Assembly: GCA_003532195.1 (NCBI GenBank)
Contig: DOFA01000098.1
Span: forward strand, 3,155-8,796
Length of the DNA: 5,642 bases
Direction of reading: 5' to 3'
Source of the DNA: Clostridiales bacterium
GTDB lineage: Bacteria > Bacillota > Clostridia > Saccharofermentanales > UBA5734
How positions within the stretch are numbered: the first letter of the stretch is position 1; every line of letters begins with the position of its first letter. A program made the translations under genes and the position numbers. A model generated the notes under the pieces. The model saw nothing but the letters and a program-made list of their open reading frames with translations. It was not told where the DNA came from and made no database searches. Shown here one piece after another: positions 1-5,642 of the stretch.

Positions 1-1900
1 CCGCCAGCAGAATCTCGGCCTGCCTGGCCGACAGGGCCAGCAGGCAGGGGATTTCCCGGCCGGTCGCCTTGTCGGTCACCAAAAGCGGCTGGTTTTCGGC
101 CAGCCGGCGGATCTGTCCGGGAGCCGACGCAATCACCAGTTCATCTTCAGGCTGGATCCGGTCATAATCCGCCGGATCGGCAAAGGTCAAGGGCAAAATG
201 CCGTTGTTGATCAGATTGGCCATATGAATCCTGGCGAATGATTTGGCCAGGACAGCCTTGATGCCCAGCTGCAGGGGCGCCAGCGCGGCATGTTCGCGGC
301 TGGAGCCCTGCCCGTAGTTGCTGCCGGCAACAATGAAACCGCCGCCGGCGGCCTTGGCCCGGGCCGGAAACTGGGGATCGCAGGGTGTCAGGCAATAATC
401 GGCCAGATACGGGACATTGGACCGGTAAGGCAGAAGCTTGGCATTGGACGGCAAAATATGATCCGTCGTAATATTATCTTCAACCTTGATCAGAACCCGG
501 CCGGTTATAGTCTCCGGAACCGGAACGTTGACCGGGAACGGCTTGATGTTCGGGCCGCGGACCACTTCAACCTGGGTTGTGGCAGGCGCCGGCGGAATGA
601 TCAGGTTGTCGTTGACCAGGAAGCGCTCCGGCAGGCGGATAGCCGGCTCTTCACCCAGGCTGCGCGGATCGGTCAGGACTCCGGTTATGGCGCTGGCCGC
701 CGCGACTTCCGGACTGACCAGATAAACGCTGGCGGAAGCAGTTCCGGAACGGCCAAAGAAATTGCGATTGTTGGTGCGCAGGGATATGGCGTTGGTGCGC
801 GGCGACTGGCCCATGCCGATGCAGGGACCGCAAGCGGATTCGAGAATCCGGGCGCCGGCGGCGATCAGGTCGGACAGGGCGCCGGCATCAGCCATCATGT
901 TCAGAACCTGGCGGGATCCGGGCGCGATGACCAGCGAAACATCCGGATGAACCGAACGTCCCTTGAGGATCGCGGCGGTTTTCAGCATGTCCCGCAGCGA
1001 AGAATTGGTGCAGCTGCCGATCGCAACCTGGTCGATCTTGATCGGGCCGATTTCGCTGACCGGAGCGACCCGGTCCGGGCTATGCGGCTGCGCTGCCAGC
1101 GGAGCCAGGCTGTCCAGGCTGACGGTCCAGTTTTCGTCGTAACAGGCGTCGGCATCCGCTGCCAGCGGGATGAATCCCTCTTCCCGCCCCTGGGCAGCCA
1201 GAAAAGCGCGGGTCACCTCGTCGCTCGGGAATATCGAAGTCGTCGCGCCGAGTTCGGCGCCCATGTTGGCGATCGTAGCCCGCTCGGGAACGCTGAGGTA
1301 TTGCAGGCCGTCGCCGGCATACTCGATGATCCGGCCGACACCGCCTTTAACGGTCAGTCGGCGCAGGACCTCGAGGATAATGTCTTTGGCGCTGACCCAA
1401 GGCTGCAGCCGGCCGGTCAATTCGATGCGAACCATTTTCGGCATGGTCAGATAGTAGGGGCCGCCGCCCATCGCGACCGCCACGTCCAGCCCGCCGGCGC
1501 CGATAGCCAGCATGCCGATGCCGCCGCAGGTCGGCGTGTGGCTGTCCGAACCGAGCAGGGTTTTCCCCGGAATGCCAAACCGTTCGATATGAACCTGATG
1601 GCAGACACCGTTGCCGGGTTTGGAAAACAGGATGCCATATTGGCTGGCGACTGTCCGGATATACTGGTGGTCGTCGGCGTTTTCAAAACCGGTCTGCAGC
1701 GTATTGTGATCAATATAAGCTACCGAAAGCTCGGTTCTCACCCTGGGAATGCCGATCGCCTCAAATTGCAGATAGGCCATGGTGCCCGTCGAATCCTGGG
1801 TCAGCGTCTGGTCGATCCGGATAGCTATTTCCTGGCCGGCTTCCATTTTGCCGCTGATCAGATGATCACGGATTATTTTTTGAGATAATGTCAAGCTCAT
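1..1900 (-). CDS. Aconitate hydratase (Aquifex/clostridial type), 3' end cut by window edge
   Basis: This enzyme interconverts citrate and isocitrate through cis-aconitate with a [4Fe-4S] cluster, in the cytoplasm. The frame is open from an ATG at 1900 to base 1 and gives 633 residues. Family members of this type have about 640-650, so only roughly ten C-terminal residues are missing. The three cluster cysteines are C297 (GSCTNS) and C357/C360 (SACGPC). Other hallmarks are D64-H65, the SDSHTPT motif at 118-124, EYAG at 193-196, NMGAELGATT at 212-221, and N378-R379 with R384 in the NRNFFGR stretch. The swivel domain starts near 465 and carries YGQGSSREHAA at 529-539 with the catalytic Ser/Arg. 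Equivalence to mitochondrial aconitase residues is from memory of the family. The start is supported by GGGAGGG (1913-1907), 6 nt upstream. The short length and single-chain order separate it from AcnB, and the fused swivel domain from LeuC. Homoaconitase is a less likely alternative. All key residues are present, so it should be active. The gene has its own promoter. Confidence 0.95.
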   Translation of the reverse strand, partial: MSLTLSQKIIRDHLISGKMEAGQEIAIRIDQTLTQDSTGTMAYLQFEAIGIPRVRTELSVAYIDHNTLQTGFENADDHQYIRTVASQYGILFSKPGNGVCHQVHIERFGIPGKTLLGSDSHTPTCGGIGMLAIGAGGLDVAVAMGGGPYYLTMPKMVRIELTGRLQPWVSAKDIILEVLRRLTVKGGVGRIIEYAGDGLQYLSVPERATIANMGAELGATTSIFPSDEVTRAFLAAQGREEGFIPLAADADACYDENWTVSLDSLAPLAAQPHSPDRVAPVSEIGPIKIDQVAIGSCTNSSLRDMLKTAAILKGRSVHPDVSLVIAPGSRQVLNMMADAGALSDLIAAGARILESACGPCIGMGQSPRTNAISLRTNNRNFFGRSGTASASVYLVSPEVAAASAITGVLTDPRSLGEEPAIRLPERFLVNDNLIIPPAPATTQVEVVRGPNIKPFPVNVPVPETITGRVLIKVEDNITTDHILPSNAKLLPYRSNVPYLADYCLTPCDPQFPARAKAAGGGFIVAGSNYGQGSSREHAALAPLQLGIKAVLAKSFARIHMANLINNGILPLTFADPADYDRIQPEDELVIASAPGQIRRLAENQPLLVTDKATGREIPCLLALSARQAEILLA

Positions 1901-1903
1901 GCC

Positions 1904-1913
1904 ATTCCCTCCC
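1904..1913 (-). promoter_or_regulatory. Ribosome binding site of the aconitase gene
   Basis: The minus strand reads GGGAGGG at 1913-1907, followed by a 6-nt spacer and the ATG at 1900. An out-of-frame ATG at 1905-1903 lies only 1 nt from the purine run and reads ATG GCA TGA. Its stop overlaps the real start codon. The spacing favours the ATG at 1900. Confidence 0.7.
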
Positions 1914-1918
1914 GAATG

Positions 1919-1930
1919 ATTGTATACAAT
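1919..1930. promoter_or_regulatory. Perfect 12-bp palindrome, candidate repressor operator of the aconitase gene
   Basis: ATTGTATACAAT reads identically on both strands. It begins about 10 nt downstream of the predicted -10 box, that is, around +3 to +14, and ends just before the ribosome binding site. A protein bound there would block transcription initiation. The TTGTATACAA core resembles operators of GntR-family regulators, but assigning a family is inference, and no regulator gene lies in the window. The symmetry itself is directly visible. Confidence 0.5.
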
Positions 1931-1939
1931 ATGAGATTT

Positions 1940-1969
1940 ATTATCATGCAAATTGCCGGATCGTGTCAA
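1940..1969 (-). promoter_or_regulatory. Sigma-A/sigma-70 type promoter of the aconitase gene
   Basis: On the minus strand a perfect -35 TTGACA (1969-1964) is separated by 18 bp from a -10 GATAAT (1945-1940), which matches the consensus at five of six positions. The predicted start of transcription is near 1933 and gives a leader of about 33 nt. The surroundings are AT-rich and intergenic. The leader is too short for a riboswitch. Confidence 0.7.
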
Positions 1970-2030
1970 CCACTTTTTAAATATTATTACGCTCAATACG
2001 GCGGCATTAATTCATTTTCAGAATTTGCGG

Positions 2031-2072
2031 TGAATATATTTGCAAGTTAATCAAATATTTCTTGCATATTCA
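2031..2072. repeat. Bulged inverted repeat downstream of the K+ channel gene
   Basis: On the plus strand TGAATA (2031-2036) and TGCAAG (2041-2046) pair with CTTGCA (2061-2066) and TATTCA (2067-2072). This gives 6+6 bp with a 4-nt bulge (TATT) and a 14-nt loop. The loop contains the small palindrome AAATATTT (2053-2060). The repeat begins 17 nt after the ktrB stop codon in the direction of transcription. It could be a transcript-end hairpin or a binding site. It is AT-rich and has no T-run, so it is not a classical intrinsic terminator. Confidence 0.3.
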
Positions 2073-2088
2073 AGTAAAGATCGGCCAA

Positions 2089-3498
2089 TCAACCAACCAA
2101 GGTCCGCCCTTCCGGATAGACCAAATCCGGCTTGCTGCTTTTCATCATCGCCAGACTGAGGGCAAAGGATGCCGGTCCGACCCGGCCCAGATACATGACC
2201 GGAATCAGGACAACCCAGCTGGCAGGCTGCAATCCCGGCGTGCCGGCAGAGGATAAGCCGACGGTGGCAAAGGCCGATGTAGATTCGAACAGCAGATCCA
2301 AAAAGCCGAACCGGCCCGCGATGATAGCCCGGCTTTCCAGAAAGGTCAGGAGCATGGTCGCCGACATGACAATGGTCAGGGCCAGGCCCATGATCGCAAA
2401 AGCCCGGGTGAACGTCTCCCGCGGCAGCCGGTGCCGGAACATAAGGATGTCGTCCTGGCCGCGAATATCGGAAATAATGGTGGCGGCGATAATCGCAAAA
2501 GTCGATATTTTGATGCCGCCGCCAGTCGATCCTGGCGCCGCGCCGATGAACATCAAGACGGTCGTCATGAATTTCGAGCTGTCAGTCAGGGTCGTCTGGT
2601 CAATTGAATTAAAACCGGCTGTCCGCGGCGTGATCGACTGAAAGAGGGCTGCCAGCGGCCGCTGCCAGGCAGGCAGTGAGCCCAGGGATGACGCGCTGCT
2701 GCGGTTCCCGTTTTCTGCCAGCAGGAAAAACAGGGTTCCGGCCAGAATCAGGCTGCCGGTCAGGATCAGGATAATTTTGCTGTGGAAATTCAATTTTCTG
2801 TTTTTATTGTAATCGATCAGATCCGACCAGACAACGAAGCCGAGACCGCCGATTACAATCAGCAGGCCGGTGGTCAGGATCACGACCGGATCGTCATTAA
2901 AGGAAGCCAGGCTGCTGAAGGGTCCTTTTAGCTCGCCATATATGTCAAAACCCGCATTGCAGAATGAGGATATCGAGTGGAAAAAACTGATCCCCAGCCC
3001 TCTGATAAATCCATATTGGGGAATAAAGCGGGTCGCAAAGATTATCCCGCCGGCAACTTCAACGGAGAATGTGATGATCATGATTTTGCGCACCAGCCGC
3101 AGAACATCGGAAAATCCGAAATTAGCTGTGGATTCCTGGGCGATGACCAAAGTTTTCAAGCTGGCCTTGCGGCGCATGAAACTATAGAAAAAGCTGGTAA
3201 TGGTCACCAGGCCAAGACCGCCGATTTGAATCAGGCTGATAATGACCAGTTTGCCGAAGATCGACCAATGGGTCGCTGTGTCTACAACAACCAGACCGGT
3301 CACGCAGGTGGCGGAAGTGGCTGTGAACAGGGCGCGCAGGATTCCGATGCTGGTTCTGCTCTGGGAGGCGGCCGGCAAGGCAAGCAGAAACGTGCCGGCC
3401 AGGATGACGCCCAGGAATGTCAGGCAGATGACGCGGGCTGGTTTGGCGTTCAGCCAGCGGTTTGCTGAATTGAAGCGGGTTTTCCTGGTGATGATCAT
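2089..3498 (-). CDS. ktrB: KtrB/TrkH-family K+ uptake channel subunit
   Basis: This integral membrane protein of 469 residues forms the ion-conducting pore of a Ktr/Trk-type K+ uptake system. Family members have four covalently linked membrane-pore-membrane repeats. The four selectivity-filter loops are visible around TCVTGLV (64-70), SFCNAGFD (178-185), ITPRTAGF (289-296) and SAFATVGL (408-415), each with its conserved glycine (G68, G183, G295, G414). The small-residue-rich GAAPGSTGGGIK at 319-330 matches the intramembrane gating loop in the third repeat. The C-terminal YPEGRTLVG and the length near 450-470 favour KtrB over the longer TrkH. The start at 3498 is chosen because AAGGAG (3510-3505) lies 6 nt upstream. 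An in-frame ATG at 3624 would extend 42 residues into the upstream gene and is rejected. The gene follows the second RCK gene after 13 nt, which suggests translational coupling. Ion preference and Na+ dependence cannot be read from the sequence. Confidence 0.94.
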   Translation of the reverse strand: MIITRKTRFNSANRWLNAKPARVICLTFLGVILAGTFLLALPAASQSRTSIGILRALFTATSATCVTGLVVVDTATHWSIFGKLVIISLIQIGGLGLVTITSFFYSFMRRKASLKTLVIAQESTANFGFSDVLRLVRKIMIITFSVEVAGGIIFATRFIPQYGFIRGLGISFFHSISSFCNAGFDIYGELKGPFSSLASFNDDPVVILTTGLLIVIGGLGFVVWSDLIDYNKNRKLNFHSKIILILTGSLILAGTLFFLLAENGNRSSASSLGSLPAWQRPLAALFQSITPRTAGFNSIDQTTLTDSSKFMTTVLMFIGAAPGSTGGGIKISTFAIIAATIISDIRGQDDILMFRHRLPRETFTRAFAIMGLALTIVMSATMLLTFLESRAIIAGRFGFLDLLFESTSAFATVGLSSAGTPGLQPASWVVLIPVMYLGRVGPASFALSLAMMKSSKPDLVYPEGRTLVG

Positions 3499-3504
3499 GC
3501 GAAA

Positions 3505-3514
3505 CTCCTTATCA
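3505..3514 (-). promoter_or_regulatory. Stop/Shine-Dalgarno junction coupling the second RCK gene to ktrB
   Basis: On the minus strand the RCK gene ends in tandem in-frame stops TGA TAA (3514-3509). The TAA shares bases with the AAGGAG ribosome binding site (3510-3505) of ktrB, 6 nt before its ATG. Ribosomes terminating on the regulatory-subunit gene would be placed directly at the channel start, which is consistent with balanced synthesis. Confidence 0.6.
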
Positions 3515-4174
3515 GCGAACCATCTGGCGCCAGATGGCTTCATAGGCGCTTTCATCGCAGGAAAGCAGCATGATATCGCCGGCATGCATGACCAGGTCGC
3601 CACGCGGCATGACAACCATCCCATCCTCGCGGGTAATCAGAACTACATTGCTGTTGCCGGGAAAACTAAATTCTTGCAGTGTCTTGCCGTTAGCCGGCGA
3701 ATTGGCGGACAATTTGAATTCAACAATCGACTTGGTGGTTTTTTCAATGGAAAAGACCACGCGCAGGCCGTTGTATTCGATTTCCTGCTCAATGATATCC
3801 GCCAGGATCTGGGTGCCTGAATAGACCCTGTCGACACCCATGCGGTTGAACATTTCAATATTTTTCGGATTATTGACCCGGGCGACCGTCAGTCGGGCAT
3901 GAAAACGCTTTTTGGCGATCTGGCAGCCGACCAGGTTGTTCTCATCCTTGCCCGTGACCGCCACGTAGAAGTCGACGCCGGCGCAGCCGGCTTCTTCCAG
4001 GGTGCGGATATTGGTGCCGTCGCCATTATAAACGCTGACATCGTCAAAATCAGTGGCAATGCGTTCGCACTGCTCTTTCTGCAGTTCAATGACTGAGATA
4101 TCATGCCGGTAAGAGCGTAAAGTCTTGATCAGATAATAAGCCAGCTTGCCGCCGCCGGCAATGATAATTTTCAT
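3512..4174 (-). CDS. trkA: TrkA/KtrA-like RCK gating-ring subunit (second copy)
   Basis: This soluble regulator of K+ transport (220 residues from the chosen start) has an N-terminal Rossmann RCK domain at about 1-135 and a C-terminal RCK_C domain at about 140-220. RCK proteins form a cytosolic ring under KtrB/TrkH and gate it in response to bound nucleotide. The dinucleotide loop AGGGKLA (6-12) has alanine where the third glycine of GxGxxG is expected. The acidic E30 at the end of strand 2, GDGTN (51-55) and VTGKDENN (73-80) are retained. The ATG at 4174 is chosen because strand 1 begins at MKIII and AAGGAAGG (4191-4184) ends 9 nt upstream. An in-frame ATG at 4183 abuts that purine run and would add MLK. 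The gene lies 36 nt after the first RCK gene and 13 nt before ktrB. RCK_C domains can bind c-di-AMP in Firmicutes; that is possible here but not shown. Confidence 0.92.
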   Translation of the reverse strand: MKIIIAGGGKLAYYLIKTLRSYRHDISVIELQKEQCERIATDFDDVSVYNGDGTNIRTLEEAGCAGVDFYVAVTGKDENNLVGCQIAKKRFHARLTVARVNNPKNIEMFNRMGVDRVYSGTQILADIIEQEIEYNGLRVVFSIEKTTKSIVEFKLSANSPANGKTLQEFSFPGNSNVVLITREDGMVVMPRGDLVMHAGDIMLLSCDESAYEAIWRQMVR

Positions 4175-4183
4175 TTTGAGCAT

Positions 4184-4191
4184 CCTTCCTT
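4184..4191 (-). promoter_or_regulatory. Ribosome binding site of the second RCK gene, decides the start
   Basis: The minus strand reads AAGGAAGG directly before an ATG at 4183 (no spacer) and 9 nt before a second in-frame ATG at 4174. Spacing and the expected protein N-terminus (MKIIIAGGG) favour 4174, but use of AAGGA with 3-nt spacing for 4183 cannot be excluded. Confidence 0.5.
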
Positions 4192-4210
4192 CATGGCAAA
4201 AATCCCGGGG

Positions 4211-4822
4211 TTAAAGCTGGATATCTGCCAGGACCATTTCGTCTCCGGCCAGAACCTTGAGGCCGGGTACAGCCAGGAGCAAGCGCCCGCGCCGCAGCAA
4301 ACCGAAAATCAACTTGCCGGTATCGGTGGTCAGGTTGGCGATGTCCTCTCCGATCAGGTCTTGATCGATCGGCGCGCTGGTATACAGGATGTTGGCGTCA
4401 AAAATCCTGTGGGTTTGCTCTTGAGACTCGCCGGCGATTTTACGCAGGAAAGCCTGCACAGTCAGGTCGGTCGAGCAGATGGTGTTCAGGTCGAACTGCT
4501 CGAAAGCCTCACGGCTGACCGGATTGAACACCCGGGTGATGATCCGGGGGATGTTGTAAATCTCCGATGCGATTTGGGCAACCATGATATTGATGTTGTC
4601 ATTCTGGGTCACGGCGCACAGGACGTCGGCGGTTTCGATGCCCGCTTGTTTCAGGATATCCCGGTCGATGGGAACGCCGGTGATCTTGATGCAGTCCAGG
4701 TCGTCGGCATTCTGGATCAGGCGGGTGTCGCTCTCGATAATGACCACATCATGGCCTTGTCTGATCAAGGCGTCAGCCAGGGCCGATCCAACCTTGCCGC
4801 AGCCGATGATGATAATTTGCAT
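4211..4822 (-). CDS. trkA: TrkA/KtrA-like RCK gating-ring subunit (first copy)
   Basis: This soluble protein of 203 residues has a Rossmann RCK_N domain (about 1-130) and an RCK_C domain (about 140-203). The nucleotide-binding loop GCGKVG (7-12) fits GxGxxG perfectly, and E30 closes strand 2 where the ribose is normally held. VTQNDNINIM (71-80) matches the conserved segment after strand 4. The usual GDGT motif after strand 3 is replaced by GVPID (49-53). The length is that of single-RCK KtrA-type proteins, about half of the duplicated proteobacterial TrkA. The ATG at 4822 is supported by GAGGT (4834-4830) with a 7-nt spacer and by strand 1 beginning at residue 2. The gene is first in the three-gene K+ uptake unit and is predicted to form the gating ring with the second RCK protein. 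Confidence 0.93.
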   Translation of the reverse strand: MQIIIIGCGKVGSALADALIRQGHDVVIIESDTRLIQNADDLDCIKITGVPIDRDILKQAGIETADVLCAVTQNDNINIMVAQIASEIYNIPRIITRVFNPVSREAFEQFDLNTICSTDLTVQAFLRKIAGESQEQTHRIFDANILYTSAPIDQDLIGEDIANLTTDTGKLIFGLLRRGRLLLAVPGLKVLAGDEMVLADIQL

Positions 4823-4829
4823 GGTTTTT

Positions 4830-4834
4830 ACCTC
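4830..4834 (-). promoter_or_regulatory. Ribosome binding site of the first RCK gene
   Basis: GAGGT on the minus strand lies 7 nt before the ATG at 4822. Confidence 0.6.
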
Positions 4835-4867
4835 ACATGTTGCCCGTTTTTCGATGAATAACTATTG

Positions 4868-4876
4868 ATTATATCA
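4868..4876 (-). promoter_or_regulatory. Possible extended -10 promoter for the K+ uptake genes
   Basis: The minus strand reads TGATATAAT at 4876-4868: a perfect TATAAT (4873-4868) preceded by the TGn extension. No good -35 box lies 16-19 bp upstream (GCGCCA at 17 bp), which extended -10 promoters tolerate. Transcription would start near 4861 and give a leader of about 38 nt before the first RCK gene. The site lies just after the methyltransferase stop codon (4880-4878). Read-through from the upstream gene is an alternative. Confidence 0.4.
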
Positions 4877-4877
4877 C

Positions 4878-5642
4878 TTATTGACCGGGATGGCGCATTT
4901 GTAAGCGGCATCGCATCAGTTCGTGACAGAGGATGGCCGAAGCGGCGGCCGCGTTCAGGGATTCGGCCTGCCCTGGCATCGCGATGCTGATGCTTTGGCT
5001 GCATAATTGCCGTGCCGCCGCGGACAATCCGCGCGCCTCATTGCCAATGACCAGCGCCGCGGGAACCGGGAGCGGCGCCGCGAGCATGTCGCGGCCGGCC
5101 ATATCGGCCGCCAGCAGGGGCACCGGCCGCGGCCCTGTCGCCAGCCATCCTGCGGCAGCCGCGATGTCCGGCATTTGCAGCAGCGGAATATGGAAACAGG
5201 ATCCCATGGCCGCCCGCAAAACTTTATCGTTGAAAGGGTATACCGTGCCTGATGTCAGCAGGACGCCATCAAAGGCAAAAGCATCGGCGGTCCGGATCAT
5301 GGTGCCGAGATTGCCCGGATCCTGAACACCCTCGGCCAGCAAGTACAAGCCGTCTGCAACCGGGGTGCCGGCCGGGTCTGAAAGGAGCGGCGACCGGCAG
5401 ACCAGCGCCACGCCCTGGGGATTCTCGGTGGCGCACAGCCGGTTGAACAGCGGATCCGGCAGGCTGATCTGTTCCACGGTCTGAGGCAGGCCGGCCATCA
5501 GCTTGCGGCACGCCGGCACTGCCGCGGCAGAATCCGCGATCAAGGCCTGGACAGGCGTTATGCCAGATCGCAGGGCGTCGGCGCACAACCGCAGCCCTTC
5601 AAGAAAAACCAGGCCGGCGGACCGGGAAACGCGCGTCTGCCG
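4878..5642 (-). CDS. TrmH/SpoU-family RNA 2'-O-ribose methyltransferase, 5' end beyond window
   Basis: This enzyme transfers a methyl group from S-adenosylmethionine to a ribose 2'-OH in RNA, most likely 23S rRNA as in RlmB/TsnR/YsgA-like relatives. The exact target cannot be read from the sequence. The frame is open to the right edge and 254 residues are visible, ending at TAA (4880-4878). An N-terminal substrate-binding domain occupies about 1-85, with the FLEGLRL segment at 13-19. The knotted SPOUT domain follows with motif 1 DPGNLGTMIRTAD (108-120, N111 and R117), motif 2 VIGNEARGLS (198-207) and motif 3 IAMPGQAESLNAAAAS (220-235, S228, N230). A TTG at 5588 could be read as a start, but homology to the family clearly continues upstream of it (EGLRL and the basic stretch before), so the true start lies outside. 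About 15-20 residues are probably missing. In many Firmicutes this gene lies near pheS/pheT; whether that holds here lies outside the window. Confidence 0.92.
   Translation of the reverse strand, partial: RQTRVSRSAGLVFLEGLRLCADALRSGITPVQALIADSAAAVPACRKLMAGLPQTVEQISLPDPLFNRLCATENPQGVALVCRSPLLSDPAGTPVADGLYLLAEGVQDPGNLGTMIRTADAFAFDGVLLTSGTVYPFNDKVLRAAMGSCFHIPLLQMPDIAAAAGWLATGPRPVPLLAADMAGRDMLAAPLPVPAALVIGNEARGLSAAARQLCSQSISIAMPGQAESLNAAAASAILCHELMRCRLQMRHPGQ

Noticed and set aside
290..1888. A 532-codon open frame on the plus strand, antisense to the aconitase gene
   Set aside because: The minus-strand frame encodes a complete set of aconitase motifs. The antisense frame gives a low-complexity Gly/Ala/Arg/Asp-rich protein without recognisable domains and without a good ribosome binding site. 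Long antisense frames are expected over GC-biased coding sequence.
2009..2025. AATTC/GAATT hairpin with a 7-nt loop in the ktrB-aconitase gap
   Set aside because: There are only 5 A/T-rich pairs and no T-run, as expected by chance in AT-rich sequence. It is not a convincing terminator.
3499..3624. A longer start for ktrB at 3624 that adds 42 residues
   Set aside because: The extension overlaps the second RCK gene, encodes a Cys/Met-rich stretch unlike KtrB N-termini, and ignores the well-spaced AAGGAG before 3498.
4195..4212. CCCGGG followed by ATTTTT between the two RCK genes as a possible terminator
   Set aside because: The palindrome leaves no loop and cannot form a stable hairpin. It lies inside a tightly spaced operon.
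4193..4861. A 222-codon plus-strand frame across the first RCK gene
   Set aside because: It covers a clear RCK gene in antisense and shows no domain of its own. It is a shadow of the real gene.
5586..5588. TTG at 5588 as the start of the methyltransferase
   Set aside because: The frame continues to the window edge and the preceding residues (SRSAGLVFLEGLRL) match the conserved beginning of SpoU-family substrate-binding domains. The gene is therefore cut by the edge.

Overview
The window looks like an ordinary chromosomal segment of a bacterium, probably a Firmicute of the Clostridia/Negativicutes type. The reasons are purine-rich Shine-Dalgarno sites in front of every gene whose start is visible, sigma-A style promoters, an Aquifex/clostridial-type aconitase of about 640 residues, and a KtrB/TrkH channel with two separate small RCK subunits next to a SpoU-family RNA methyltransferase. 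This assignment is inference; no rRNA or other phylogenetic marker is present. Coding regions use many G/C-ending codons, whereas the main intergenic gap is AT-rich. All genes lie on the minus strand, so transcription runs from high to low coordinates.

Layout in the direction of transcription: (1) 5642-4878, a TrmH/SpoU-family 2'-O-ribose RNA methyltransferase whose first residues lie beyond the right edge; (2) 4876-4868, a likely extended -10 promoter at the end of that gene; (3) 4822-4211, a TrkA-like RCK protein; (4) 4174-3512, a second, divergent RCK protein; (5) 3498-2089, a KtrB/TrkH-family K+ channel subunit, closely coupled to the preceding gene; (6) 2088-1901, an AT-rich gap with a bulged inverted repeat, a good promoter (TTGACA, 18 bp, GATAAT) and a perfect 12-bp palindrome just downstream of it; (7) 1900-1, an aconitate hydratase that lacks only its last few residues at the left edge.

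Genes 3-5 form one functional unit. KtrB is the membrane pore, and the two RCK proteins are predicted to form the cytosolic nucleotide-binding gating ring. The split of the ring into two different subunits recalls the two-subunit TM1088A/TM1088B assembly of Thermotoga maritima. The aconitase serves the citrate-isocitrate step of central metabolism and appears to be transcribed separately, possibly under a repressor acting at the palindrome.

I found no mobile element, CRISPR array, tRNA, rRNA, riboswitch or clearly novel system. The points most worth a second look are the palindromic operator candidate in front of the aconitase gene and the complementary loss of nucleotide-site residues in the two RCK subunits.
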